A DNA stretch of 34,437 nucleotides from contig JAGVYT010000030.1 in NCBI GenBank assembly GCA_018303115.1, positions 1-34,437 on the forward strand, in the 5' to 3' direction. The DNA comes from Candidatus Woesearchaeota archaeon (GTDB taxonomy: Archaea > Nanobdellota > Nanobdellia > Woesearchaeales > UBA10216). Below, in pieces: positions 15,039 to 23,226 of this stretch. Under the pieces are notes generated by a model. The model saw only the letters and a list, made by a program, of their open reading frames with translations. It did no database searches and was not told the origin of the DNA. Each line of letters starts with the position of its first letter. Positions within the stretch are counted from its first letter, which is position 1. Position numbers and translations under genes: made by a program.

Positions 15039-15539
15039 ATGGCATACATGCGGAAAAATGTAAACATGCTCCTTCTATTACTGGTAATTATAGTTCTTCT
15101 ATCTCTGGTTATTCTGACAACATTTTACCAGCAAAATTTCAGGAACATTACGCAGAGCTATGAGACAACAGCGCAGGAGCTCGGTAAAGTAAGCCAGAAC
15201 TTCAGCAAAAAGCTGCTGGAGCTTAACAATACGGCAACAGAGCTTACAATAAAATCAACAGACAAGGAAAAGCTCGACCAGCTCTATACAGAGCTTACCG
15301 CTGAAAGAAACAAGCTTTCCACTGAGCTTTCGGCAACCCAGAGCAAGCTCGCTGGCACAACAGTGTTGCTGGAGGACACAGAAAAAGAGCTCAGCGACGC
15401 TAAATACGCCATTATGAAGAATGAAGAAGAGATTGCAATGCTTGACAGCGCGGTTAAGAGCCAGAAAAACAAGATTGACGAGTTGAGGGCAGAGAACTGC
15501 GATTTGCATAAGCAGATAGACCCTACTTATGAATGCTAG
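15039..15539 (+). CDS. Single-pass membrane protein with long coiled coil
   Basis: The N-terminus has one strong membrane helix (MLLLLLVIIVLLSLVILTTF, residues 9-28). From about residue 45 to 155 the sequence is a continuous heptad-rich coiled coil (for example KLDQLYTELTAERNKLSTEL), ending in a small tail with two Cys. It has 166 residues and no catalytic signature. AAAGGTAAT before ATG 15039 is a ribosome binding site. It lies 21 bases after the double-vWA gene and 3 bases before the next gene, so it belongs to the same operon. A structural role holding the vWA proteins together at the membrane is inferred from position. Confidence 0.75.
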   Translation: MAYMRKNVNMLLLLLVIIVLLSLVILTTFYQQNFRNITQSYETTAQELGKVSQNFSKKLLELNNTATELTIKSTDKEKLDQLYTELTAERNKLSTELSATQSKLAGTTVLLEDTEKELSDAKYAIMKNEEEIAMLDSAVKSQKNKIDELRAENCDLHKQIDPTYEC

Positions 15540-15542
15540 AAA

Positions 15543-16352
15543 ATGAAAGGTTTTAAGAGCGCCATAGCAGATGTCAGGAACACCCTTAACAAGCTCATAA
15601 TATTTGACACTGCAATAAATGCCATTCTCATTTTCCTTATTGCGCTTCTCTTGCTTTCACTTCTCAACCTGCCGCTAATCTATCCAATAGCAATAGCAGC
15701 AATCTATTTTGCCTATGTTCTGAACAAGCGCCTTAAGTTAAGCAAGGTGCGTATCGTAGAGCAGAAATATCAGAACCTTAATGAGAAGCTGAGGACAGCT
15801 GCGGAACATCCGACAGAGGAAAATCCTGTCGTCAAAGAGCTCCATGCAGAGGTTCTCTACGACCTGAGGCAGGTTGAAGAATCCGCTTTTGTCAGCGAGC
15901 GGAAGATTTACACGAAAGCAATAACCATAGTGGCGCTTTCGTTTCTGATACTGCTGCTTTCTCCGGTAACTCTCGGAATACTGGACTTTAACTTTAATCT
16001 GGTTGACAAGCAGTCGCCTGAAGCAGAAGAGGGCTTTGGTTCATCCGGCTCTGAAAGCTCAAAGATAAGGTTTGCTGCTGGAAGCCAGGACACAGGCCTG
16101 AGGAAGAGCGGTGATGACATATACGGCGAGCCTGTGATAGCAAAACTGGGAGACGAGGAAATAAAAATCAGGATTCGCCCGGCAGGCACTGAGCTTTCAA
16201 TAAGGGAAATTCAGGAAGCAGAGCCTCCTGACTTTTCTGAGTCCTACCCGAGCGAGATACAGGCAGTGGCAGCGGAAAGTTATGAGGAGGAAATCCCGAA
16301 ACAGGACCTCGAATTGGTAAAGAACTACTTCAACAGGATTGCCCGGGGTTAA
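15543..16352 (+). CDS. Two-TM-module protein of the MoxR/vWA operon (DUF4175-like layout)
   Basis: This 269-residue protein has a pair of membrane helices near residues 24-60, a cytoplasmic helical segment (EQKYQNLNEKLRTAAEHPTE), and a third membrane helix near 125-145. An extracytoplasmic region with a conserved-looking basic patch (IKIRIRPAGTELSI) follows, and a C-terminus ending PKQDLELVKNYFNRIARG. The layout and the terminal 'YF..I/L' helix recall bacterial DUF4175-type proteins found in the same clusters; homology was not tested. It starts three bases after the coiled-coil gene. Its stop at 16352 is followed directly by a palindromic MITE-like element. Confidence 0.65.
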   Translation: MKGFKSAIADVRNTLNKLIIFDTAINAILIFLIALLLLSLLNLPLIYPIAIAAIYFAYVLNKRLKLSKVRIVEQKYQNLNEKLRTAAEHPTEENPVVKELHAEVLYDLRQVEESAFVSERKIYTKAITIVALSFLILLLSPVTLGILDFNFNLVDKQSPEAEEGFGSSGSESSKIRFAAGSQDTGLRKSGDDIYGEPVIAKLGDEEIKIRIRPAGTELSIREIQEAEPPDFSESYPSEIQAVAAESYEEEIPKQDLELVKNYFNRIARG

Positions 16353-16358
16353 CAAAAG

Positions 16359-16510
16359 GGCGATATTGAAAAGTTCCTGCTGACCCGACTCTTCAGACTC
16401 TTGCACGCATGCTTTCTACTTTCCTCCCCCTAACCAGTTAAGGGGAGAGGAAAGTGAAGAAGCAACAGGGCAAAGCAGATGACACTGCGAGCCGACTTTT
16501 CAATAGTGCC
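16359..16510. mobile_element. Palindromic MITE-like element, copy D
   Basis: The ends form inverted repeats GGCGATATTGAAAAG (left) and, on the other strand, GGCACTATTGAAAAG (right). The centre pairs CTTTCCTCCCC with GGGGAGAGGAAAG around CTAACCAGTTAA, very like the centre of copy C. Flanks AACAAAAG and AGCAAAAG look like an 8-bp target duplication with one mismatch. The insertion lies between the vWA operon and the moxR promoter. Confidence 0.65.
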
Positions 16511-16522
16511 AGCAAAAGGAAA

Positions 16523-16533
16523 CCTTTATATTT
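16523..16533 (+). promoter_or_regulatory. Promoter of moxR-DUF58
   Basis: CCTTTATATTT is a TATA box about 45-50 bases before ATG 16574; AGGGGTT about 8 bases before the ATG is the ribosome binding site. It lies outside copy D, so moxR and the DUF58 gene can be transcribed separately from the upstream operon. Confidence 0.5.
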
Positions 16534-16573
16534 CTGTTAATGAAAGTTTAGTCTGTCAAAAGGGGTTATTTCA

Positions 16574-19072
16574 ATGCTAGCCTACAGGAAAATATTTTCA
16601 GAGCTTTTTGAAGAGGTCCGTAAGGTCGTTGTTGGACAAGACAGGGTTATAGAGCAGATAATGGTTGCTGTGCTTTCTGACGGGAACGCCCTGCTTGAGG
16701 GCTATCCCGGCCTTGCCAAGACGCTTACAGTCCGCACCTTGGCAAAGGTGATGGACCTGAGGTTTAGCAGGATACAGCACACTCCTGATTTGATGCCTTC
16801 CGACATTACAGGAACGTATGTTATAGAGGAGCATGACGGGCACCGCGAATTCAAGTTTCACCCAGGCCCTATATTTGCGAACATAGTCCTGGGCGATGAG
16901 ATAAACAGGGCAACCCCGAAAACCCAGTCTGCTTTGTTGGAGGCAATGCAGGAAAAGCAGGTTACTGTTGGCAACACAACTTACAAGCTTGACAGGCCCT
17001 TTTTCGTGCTGGCAACTCAGAACCCCATTGAGCAAGAGGGCAGCCTGGCACTCGACCAACCCGTATTTGTAAACGGCTCCCTCAAGACAGGCAGACAGTT
17101 GCTAGCAGATAAGTGCAAATGCCTTAAGGAGGACGAAAAAGGGATTAAGCTTTACGATATAGATGCCTGGACTTTTTCCCTTACAACAGAAGGACGGCTG
17201 GAAAAGCGAAAGTGCCTGCTTTACACTCTTCCATACGCTGGCGAAATGGTTACCATCACTACCAGAACCGGTAAAAAACTCAAAGTGACTAAGAATCATC
17301 CCTTCCTTGTTAATGAGAAAGGCATTCTTGTATGGAAAAAGGCAGAGGAACTAACTAAACAGGACTTTTTGGTTAATCCTGCCGCCCTTCCAATGCATAT
17401 CGCTTCTGTTATGAACCATGAGGAAGCAATTTCTCGTATGAAGCAAAAACCGCTCCTTAAGGAAATACCATTTGATGCAGATTTTGCTTTCTGGAGCGCC
17501 TTTCTTCTTTCAGACGGATATATAGGCAAGAATTGCGTGGAGGCATGCCAACGCAATTACCCTGAAGTCATTGACAGGTTTGTTGAAGTCTCTCGAAAAT
17601 ACGGTTTCAACCCAAAGGTTTCTGAAAATAGAGGATGCCGTTATGCTAGGGTATACTCCAAACCGCTTGTTGAATACCTCTCCATTCGTTTTGGCATAGG
17701 GCACGGAAAAGACAAGGGCATACCTTCATGGTTTGTGAGTTTGCCTGAAGACATGAACAGGGAGTTTCTGCGCACGTTTATCTCACTTGAATCTTCGTTG
17801 CGTGACAACAGAATTACGTTTACGCAGAAACTTCAGGAAAACGTTAACATCATCTCTTATATGCTGCTGCGTGAAGGCATTATCTCGTGGATACGCCATG
17901 ACGGCAGAATTTTCAGGCTTAAGATACAAGGAAAAGATGCCATAACCTATCTCAGTAAAGTAGGATGGATTTCTAAGGAAAAGGCTGCAGGCATTGATAT
18001 GGCCCGCATTGTTAAATCAAGCTTCCGAGTAGTTCCAGTTAACAGGAAATACTTGCTAAGGCTTGTTGAAATTCTCGGTTTGAACAGCTTCCACACATTA
18101 AAAGTAAGAAAGGACATAACTTCACGCCAGTGGTACGGCAGCTATAAGGGAATAAAGGAAGGCGAAACTGTAATGAGCGTATCTTCCCTGCAGAAACTTG
18201 TTGCAGACGTAAGACTGGAGTTGACATCAAGAGAGGAAGCAGCCTTCACGGATTACCTTGAGGCAAATCCGCGAAGCTTTTCTGCTGGGATAGGATTGTC
18301 CATGACAACTATAGCAAATTCTTTGGATATTTCAAAAAATCAAGTTTGGAGTCTTTATAAAGGGAACGCAACACAGCAGGCTCTCCAAATAAAGTCTTTC
18401 TTAAGAGAGCAGTATACTGTGCGCCTTGAAGAGGCTAAGCAGCTTCTTAGCTACTTTGAAGGACTCCTTAGCGAGGACGTATTCTACGATAAGATAAAAT
18501 CCATTGAATATTCAATCTCTGAGGGGATGGCGTTTGGGCTGACCGTGCCGAGTCTCCAAAACTACATTGCTGGTTTTGGAGGATGCGGTATAAATCATAA
18601 TACATACCCGCTTCCCGAAGCCCAGTCTGACCGCTTTTTGCTTAAGATAAAGGCGGAATATCCAACTTACGACGAGGAGCTTGAGATTGTGAACAAGTAT
18701 GCGTATGAGTATTCTGAAAGGCGCCTTAAGGTTGTCATGAGCAAGAATAATTTGATTTCACTGCAGCAGCTTGCAAGGCAGGTTCCTATAGCCACTGACT
18801 TGAAGCAGGAAGTTGTTAAGATGGTTACTGTCACAAGGAACAAGAAGGACATAATCGAGTATGGCGCATCCCCAAGGGCTTCAATAGGGCTTGTTGTTGC
18901 GGCAAAGGCGCGGGCTTTGGTCAACGGAAGAAACCATGTCAGCGCTGATGACATCAAAGTGATGGCGTATCCTGTGTTAAGACACCGTCTGATACTTAAT
19001 TTTGAGGCTGAGAGGAAGGGCATGACCACCGATGATGCGATAAAGATGCTTGTAGATAAAATACAAAAATGA
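16574..19072 (+). CDS. moxR: MoxR-family AAA+ ATPase interrupted by an intein
   Basis: MoxR ATPases are chaperone-like AAA+ enzymes that act with vWA proteins. The extein has Walker A GYPGLAKT (residues 43-50), Walker [10 protein letters not shown] with Asp108/Glu109, the [13 protein letters not shown] segment, sensor 1 [12 protein letters not shown] and sensor 2 [10 protein letters not shown]. Between EQEG (156) and [12 protein letters not shown] (677) lies a 520-residue intein, so the spliced enzyme would be about 312 residues, the normal size. The insertion site is a highly conserved ATPase motif, the usual choice for inteins. ATGA at 19069-19072 couples it to the DUF58 gene. Without splicing the ATPase would be inactive. 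Confidence 0.93.
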   Translation: MLAYRKIFSELFEEVRKVVVGQDRVIEQIMVAVLSDGNALLEGYPGLAKTLTVRTLAKVMDLRFSRIQHTPDLMPSDITGTYVIEEHDGHREFKFHPGPIFANIVLGDEINRATPKTQSALLEAMQEKQVTVGNTTYKLDRPFFVLATQNPIEQEGSLALDQPVFVNGSLKTGRQLLADKCKCLKEDEKGIKLYDIDAWTFSLTTEGRLEKRKCLLYTLPYAGEMVTITTRTGKKLKVTKNHPFLVNEKGILVWKKAEELTKQDFLVNPAALPMHIASVMNHEEAISRMKQKPLLKEIPFDADFAFWSAFLLSDGYIGKNCVEACQRNYPEVIDRFVEVSRKYGFNPKVSENRGCRYARVYSKPLVEYLSIRFGIGHGKDKGIPSWFVSLPEDMNREFLRTFISLESSLRDNRITFTQKLQENVNIISYMLLREGIISWIRHDGRIFRLKIQGKDAITYLSKVGWISKEKAAGIDMARIVKSSFRVVPVNRKYLLRLVEILGLNSFHTLKVRKDITSRQWYGSYKGIKEGETVMSVSSLQKLVADVRLELTSREEAAFTDYLEANPRSFSAGIGLSMTTIANSLDISKNQVWSLYKGNATQQALQIKSFLREQYTVRLEEAKQLLSYFEGLLSEDVFYDKIKSIEYSISEGMAFGLTVPSLQNYIAGFGGCGINHNTYPLPEAQSDRFLLKIKAEYPTYDEELEIVNKYAYEYSERRLKVVMSKNNLISLQQLARQVPIATDLKQEVVKMVTVTRNKKDIIEYGASPRASIGLVVAAKARALVNGRNHVSADDIKVMAYPVLRHRLILNFEAERKGMTTDDAIKMLVDKIQK
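17042..18601 (+). other. Intein with LAGLIDADG-type homing endonuclease domain
   Basis: Residues 157-676 of the MoxR frame interrupt its conserved EQEG/TYPLPEA motif. Block A begins with Ser157 ([12 protein letters not shown]). Block B is TKNHPFLV with Thr239 and His242. Blocks F and G are [15 protein letters not shown] and GCGINHN, ending in the His-Asn pair, and Thr677 is the +1 nucleophile. Hence Ser is residue 1 and Thr is +1, instead of the common Cys. The central region holds one good LAGLIDADG motif ([13 protein letters not shown], Asp314) and a weak second one ([12 protein letters not shown], Glu406 at the acidic position). All splicing residues are present, so it is probably splicing-competent; nuclease activity is less sure. 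Confidence 0.9.
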
Positions 19073-19914
19073 TTGAGGCAGATTTCTTGGAGGAATTAGA
19101 CCGGTTTCATTTGATAATTAACAAGCGTGTTACTTCCAAATATTTCGGAAGCAGGGCTTCTGCAAACATAGGCAGGGGCGCGATGCTCAAGGACTACCGC
19201 ATATATTCTGAGGGGGATGATTTCAGGCAGATAGACTGGAAAATATACGCCAGGACAGACCATTTATACATAAAGAGGTATGAAGAGGAAAGGAATATGA
19301 CTGTGCACGTCATAATAGATGACAGTGCAAGCATGAACTATGGCAAGCCCAAGAAGTTTGATTATGCTGCCATGCTTGGGGTCGGGTTTGCTTACCTTGC
19401 TTTGAAGGACCATGAGAGGTTTCAGTTTGCCACTTTTTCGGATGAGCTTGATGTTTTCCAGCCCCGCCGCGGCTTAAGGCACGTTGCGTCAATGATAGAC
19501 CACCTGAACAAGGTAAAAGTAAAGGGGGCATCAAAGTTCCTGGATTCTATGATAAAGTATCGCAAACTTTTGGGAACAAAGTCCCTGATAATAATAATAT
19601 CTGATTTCCTTCTGGACCCGGAAGAGATAAAGGAAGCCCTCTTAAGGCTTGGAAACCATCACATAAAGCTCATACAGGTCCTCGACCCGAGCGAAAGGGA
19701 GCTTGAGATTTCGGGTGATGTAAAGCTTCAGGATGCAGAGACAAACGAGGTTCTGAGAACCTACATAAGCCCCCGTCTAGTCTCGCAGTATGAGCTTCAG
19801 CTTGGCAAGCACGTTACAAGCCTTAACAAGACCTGCCTGGACCTTAAATCAGACTTTTATCTCGTAACAACCGATACACCTTTGTTTGACGTTTTCTACA
19901 GGATTCTATCGTAA
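19069..19914 (+). CDS. DUF58 domain protein (vWA-like partner of MoxR)
   Basis: The 281-residue protein has the DUF58 hallmark [19 protein letters not shown] (near residues 50-68) followed by IKRYEEER, and a vWA-like fold with the metal site DDSASMNYG and the later [10 protein letters not shown]. No membrane helix is seen, so it should be cytoplasmic. DUF58 genes nearly always sit beside moxR; here they overlap by ATGA, giving coupled translation. Together they form the core of a MoxR system whose membrane partners are encoded at 10840-16352. The length is normal for the family. Confidence 0.9.
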   Translation: MIEADFLEELDRFHLIINKRVTSKYFGSRASANIGRGAMLKDYRIYSEGDDFRQIDWKIYARTDHLYIKRYEEERNMTVHVIIDDSASMNYGKPKKFDYAAMLGVGFAYLALKDHERFQFATFSDELDVFQPRRGLRHVASMIDHLNKVKVKGASKFLDSMIKYRKLLGTKSLIIIISDFLLDPEEIKEALLRLGNHHIKLIQVLDPSERELEISGDVKLQDAETNEVLRTYISPRLVSQYELQLGKHVTSLNKTCLDLKSDFYLVTTDTPLFDVFYRILS

Positions 19915-19916
19915 AC

Positions 19917-19925
19917 TTTTTATAA
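19917..19925 (+). promoter_or_regulatory. TATA box of the orphan gene at 19947
   Basis: TTTTTATAA lies about 26 bases before ATG 19947, predicting leaderless transcription starting right after the DUF58 stop codon. Confidence 0.5.
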
Positions 19926-19946
19926 TTTGGAGTATTCCGGTCATTT

Positions 19947-20630
19947 ATGGTTGGCACTGACGCTGGAACTGTTGCTATACTTGCCCTGCCGGGGGGGAAA
20001 AATTACGTTCCTCCTTTAAGGATAGCAAGCTGTAGATTAATGCAGGTATTTGAGGGACTAGTCTCTAAACGTGGTTTGCGCAAAACTTTGGAGCAACGTA
20101 TAGGTGACGCGAGCCCTGCCACCCTGATAACCACACTCAACTCTTCAGGTTATTCCTGTGCAGAGCATCTTAGTGGAGAAAGAGGGGAATGGGAAACGTA
20201 TACTAGCGGGGAATCAGCAGTGGCTTTTCATCATAATGGAGGAATAATTGATTACATGCTCATGCCAAAAGAAGGTACTAAGTTAAATCTTGGTGAAATG
20301 CGCTTTAATTCCGGAGTTATAAGTGCACGCTTGATAGACGACAGAGCTGGCCCATTAATAGCTAATTTGGAATCTGTATTCGTCGCATTGTTAGGTGTTG
20401 GTGTTGGTGCGTTTATTGGAGTTGTTTTGTGGCCATCGATTGGTGCAAATTCGTTATATTATGCGATTCCTCCGGCTGGAGCACTTTCTCTAGGCAGTCT
20501 TGTTGTAAAGGGGGTTGCTGATTCTAAACCCGTATGGAATGCTGTTGATAATATGCTAAATCGTTCAGCTTATTATTTCGGTAGCTCTGCTGCTATGCGG
20601 GTAGTTCTTGAGAATACAGCTAATCCCTAA
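19947..20630 (+). CDS. Hypothetical protein with central membrane segments
   Basis: This 227-residue protein was not assigned to any family. The first 140 residues are soluble-looking, with two Cys (IASCRLM, GYSCAEH). A hydrophobic part follows at about 142-188 (VFVALLGVGVGAFIGVVLW, then IPPAGALSLGSLVV), probably two membrane helices. The C-terminus is polar. A TATA box at leaderless distance supports expression. Its codon use seems different from the neighbours (more CGT/CGC and GGT, fewer AAG/CTT runs), hinting at acquisition. Its 3' end overlaps the convergent ahcY by four bases. Confidence 0.6.
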   Translation: MVGTDAGTVAILALPGGKNYVPPLRIASCRLMQVFEGLVSKRGLRKTLEQRIGDASPATLITTLNSSGYSCAEHLSGERGEWETYTSGESAVAFHHNGGIIDYMLMPKEGTKLNLGEMRFNSGVISARLIDDRAGPLIANLESVFVALLGVGVGAFIGVVLWPSIGANSLYYAIPPAGALSLGSLVVKGVADSKPVWNAVDNMLNRSAYYFGSSAAMRVVLENTANP

Positions 20631-21892
20631 GTCCCTTCCCGCCAGCTTTCAGAATATTTCTTCTGCTCAGGGCTCATGCTGTCAATCTCCACGCCCATCG
20701 CTTCCAGCTGCAGCCGCGCCACTTCGTCGTCCTTCTCAGGGGGCAGGGCGTGAACGCCGGGCTTAAGCCTGCCCCGGTTCTTCACCAAATGCTCGCAAGC
20801 CATTGCCTGGTTGCAGAATGACATGGCCATTATGGCTGAAGGGTGGCCTTCGGCGGAAGCCAGGTTTATCAGCCTGGCGTCTCCCAGAATGAAAACCTTT
20901 TTGCCGTCAGGCAGCGTAAACTCGTCCATGAAAGCCCTTATTTTTCTTATTGTTTTGGCTTTTTTCTTAAGCTCGTTTATATTTATTTCCGCATCAAAGT
21001 GGCCGGAATTTGCTAAAATCGCACCATCTTTCATCAGCTTCATGTGTTCAACATCAATTACCTTTTTGTTTCCTGTTACCGTGACAAATATGTCCCCCTC
21101 TTTTACTGCTTCTTTGAGTGGCATAACCCGATACCCGTCCATTACTGCCTGTAACGCCCTGAACGGGTCAACTTCGGTTACAATGACATTGGCGTCCATT
21201 CCCTGCGCCCTTTTTGCCACTCCCTTGCCGCACTCGCCATAACCGCAGACAACAAAGTTTTTGCCTGCTATCAGGATGTTGGTGGCTCTCAGAATCCCGT
21301 CTATTGTAGACTGGCCTGTGCCTTTAACATTGTCCATCAAATGTTTTGTGTTGGAGTCATTTACCGCTATTACAGGGTATTTTAACGCGTTGTCTTTTTC
21401 CATCGCCCTTAGCCGCAATACCCCCGTGCTTGTCTCTTCTGCGCCTCCAATAATATCCTTAATCAGTTCAGGGTGCTTATTGTGTATCTCGGTAACCAGG
21501 TCACATCCGTCATCAATCGTAATCTGCGGCCTGAATTCTATGACTTTGTTAATGAATTTGTAGTAGTCTTCCTTTGTCTCTCCTTTGTAGCCAAAAACCT
21601 TCACCCCGGACTTTGCCAGCGCTGCAGCAACGTCGTCCTGCGTTGAAAGGGGATTGCACGATGCTATGGCAACCTCTGCCCCGCCTGCGATGAGCGTCTT
21701 GGCCAGCACGGCCGTTTCTTTGGTGATGTGCAATGCCATGCCTATCCTCAGCCTTTTGAGCGGCTTTTCCTTCCCAAACCTCTCCCTTACCTTGAGCAGC
21801 GCGCCCATCTGGCTTTCCGCATATTCTATGTTCAGGAGCCCCTGTTCTGCAAGCTTGAGGTCTTTAACTGTGTAGGTTTCGCTTGTTTCCAT
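20627..21892 (-). CDS. ahcY: Adenosylhomocysteinase (S-adenosylhomocysteine hydrolase)
   Basis: The enzyme splits S-adenosylhomocysteine, the by-product of SAM-dependent methylation, into adenosine and homocysteine, using bound NAD. The 421-residue protein shows GMALHITKETAVL (substrate site), ASCNPLSTQDDVAAAL, TIDDGCDL, EETSTGVLRL, VNDSNTKHLMDN, GTGQSTIDGI, the NAD Rossmann loop VVCGYGECGKG and VTVTGNKKVI. The C-terminus is PEQKKYSESWREGT. This is the shorter archaeal/thermophilic-type form without the insert of eukaryotic enzymes. A TATA box (TTTAAAAAC on the minus strand, about 27 bases before the ATG) predicts a leaderless mRNA. It removes the methylation inhibitor produced by methyltransferases such as the one encoded at 24900. 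Confidence 0.97.
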   Translation of the reverse strand: METSETYTVKDLKLAEQGLLNIEYAESQMGALLKVRERFGKEKPLKRLRIGMALHITKETAVLAKTLIAGGAEVAIASCNPLSTQDDVAAALAKSGVKVFGYKGETKEDYYKFINKVIEFRPQITIDDGCDLVTEIHNKHPELIKDIIGGAEETSTGVLRLRAMEKDNALKYPVIAVNDSNTKHLMDNVKGTGQSTIDGILRATNILIAGKNFVVCGYGECGKGVAKRAQGMDANVIVTEVDPFRALQAVMDGYRVMPLKEAVKEGDIFVTVTGNKKVIDVEHMKLMKDGAILANSGHFDAEININELKKKAKTIRKIRAFMDEFTLPDGKKVFILGDARLINLASAEGHPSAIMAMSFCNQAMACEHLVKNRGRLKPGVHALPPEKDDEVARLQLEAMGVEIDSMSPEQKKYSESWREGT

Positions 21893-21982
21893 GCAAAAAT
21901 CAAACAGGAAGGTTTTTAAATAGTTTTTGGAAACACCCCAGAGAAGATATTTATAGTCACTCCGCAGTAGATAAAAATAGAA

Positions 21983-21992
21983 ACATTTATAT
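21983..21992 (+). promoter_or_regulatory. TATA box of the small secreted protein gene
   Basis: ATTTATATAT precedes ATG 22033 by about 45 bases; GAGGTAAG just before the ATG is the ribosome binding site. A second TATA-like ATATTTATAG lies at about 21949. Confidence 0.5.
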
Positions 21993-22032
21993 ATGGGTGT
22001 TTCCTTTGGCAGGCAGTTAATTTAGAGGTAAG

Positions 22033-22353
22033 ATGAGAAACAAGCTATTAGTTGCGCTTTTTGGAGTTGTTTTCATGCTTTTAATAGCGGCAGCTGCAAT
22101 AGATGCTCCTGAAGTTTCAACTGATAATACTGAATTAAGCTTTAGCATAAAGACGGTTGCTATTTGTGAGGAAAAGCCCGGCTACATCCGTTGCCATGAC
22201 GAATTGGTGGTTAACTGCGGGAATGAGGAATACATCCTTCCCAAAGGGGCGGAAACTGTGAATTGCGGAGATATAGCTTTGCAAATGCCTCCTATAACCG
22301 CATTTGCCGTGTTTGATAAAGACTGGCAGGACCCGAGGCTTTTCGCAGGATAG
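22033..22353 (+). CDS. Small secreted protein with four cysteines
   Basis: The 106-residue protein has a clear signal peptide or anchor (MRNKLLVALFGVVFMLLIAA). A compact domain follows with Cys in AICEEKPGYIRC, LVVNCG and TVNCGD, enough for two disulfides outside the cell. No family was recognised. GAGGT provides the ribosome binding site, so this gene has a true leader, unlike most neighbours. It stands alone between ahcY and the accessory island; a short inverted-repeat element begins right after its stop. Confidence 0.6.
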   Translation: MRNKLLVALFGVVFMLLIAAAAIDAPEVSTDNTELSFSIKTVAICEEKPGYIRCHDELVVNCGNEEYILPKGAETVNCGDIALQMPPITAFAVFDKDWQDPRLFAG

Positions 22354-22422
22354 GGCTTTGTCCGGTTAGTGTCTTAAAACGCTGACTTTTCGGTCACTTC
22401 AAGGACTTATCGGACAAAAGGC
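22354..22422. repeat. Short element with terminal inverted repeats
   Basis: GGCTTTGTCCG at 22354-22364 and, on the other strand, GCCTTTTGTCCG at 22422-22411 bound 69 bp. The ends resemble those of elements A and B (GGCCYTGTCC). It could be a tiny MITE or a terminator-like hairpin of the gene ending at 22353. Confidence 0.45.
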
Positions 22423-22471
22423 AGATATTTTTTAAATTTGGGCTTCTCTACTTGCCTATTGAAGTGGTGAA

Positions 22472-23224
22472 ATGACATCTGCTGAGAAACTTCACTATGA
22501 TAGATTACAAAGTGCATTAAAACAAAGGAAGTTAATACTATTTCAATATTCCTGCACTCAAATAAAAAAAGAGAATGTTAAGATAACAAGCGTCTTTGCT
22601 CTGGATTATTTTTCAGATGCCGAATGGTATAGGTTGGCATCTAATCCTTTACTTCACAGAGATGTATCTGGATTTTTAGCTGAGAGGAAAAACTACTATT
22701 TTGCTTTCTGGAATTATAATCCTTATTATGGGTTTGGAAAGTTTGATTTACGTCTCTCCGAAGAGGATTTTGGAAAACTTGAAGAACGTTGTATTGATTT
22801 GGACGCTGCTTCTCAATACTATGGTGAGAAAATGAAACAAGGATATATCGGTAAGATGAAAGGCGGTCTTGATAAGAGGTATTATTTAGCGTTATTGAAT
22901 AATCTGAATTTTCAGAGAGATGACTGGATAACAGGGAAACACGAAGCAAATATAAGAAACTTGCAAGTGTTAAAAGGTTCATCAAGAGCAAAAATTCACG
23001 TTATACGAGATTTGATTGAATTAATGCAGAAGAAAAAGCTTCTTGTTAAACTTGATACTTCTTTCATTAAAAAATCAAAGAAAATTGGAGGAGTTCCTGC
23101 ATTAATACGGATTAAATTGAAATCTCGGTGGGAGATAATAGAAAAAATATTGTTGTTTGTTCTCGGAAGTATTGTAACTGCATTAGTTCAGTTGATTTTT
23201 GGGCTTTTCTTTCATTGGTTTTGA
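22472..23224 (+). CDS. Hypothetical protein with C-terminal membrane anchor
   Basis: The 250-residue protein is polar and Lys/Tyr-rich for about 220 residues and ends with one membrane helix (LLFVLGSIVTALVQLIFGLF). The body is likely cytosolic, with helical stretches (IHVIRDLIELMQKKKLL) and aromatic motifs (YYFAFWNYNPYYGFG). No signature was recognised. GTGGTGA before ATG 22472 is a good ribosome binding site, and TTTTTTAAATTTG near 22430 may be the promoter. The gene is AT-rich and stops two bases before the convergent transposase frame, so it belongs to the accessory island. A membrane-anchored effector is conceivable but unproven. Confidence 0.55.
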   Translation: MTSAEKLHYDRLQSALKQRKLILFQYSCTQIKKENVKITSVFALDYFSDAEWYRLASNPLLHRDVSGFLAERKNYYFAFWNYNPYYGFGKFDLRLSEEDFGKLEERCIDLDAASQYYGEKMKQGYIGKMKGGLDKRYYLALLNNLNFQRDDWITGKHEANIRNLQVLKGSSRAKIHVIRDLIELMQKKKLLVKLDTSFIKKSKKIGGVPALIRIKLKSRWEIIEKILLFVLGSIVTALVQLIFGLFFHWF

Positions 23225-23226
23225 CA

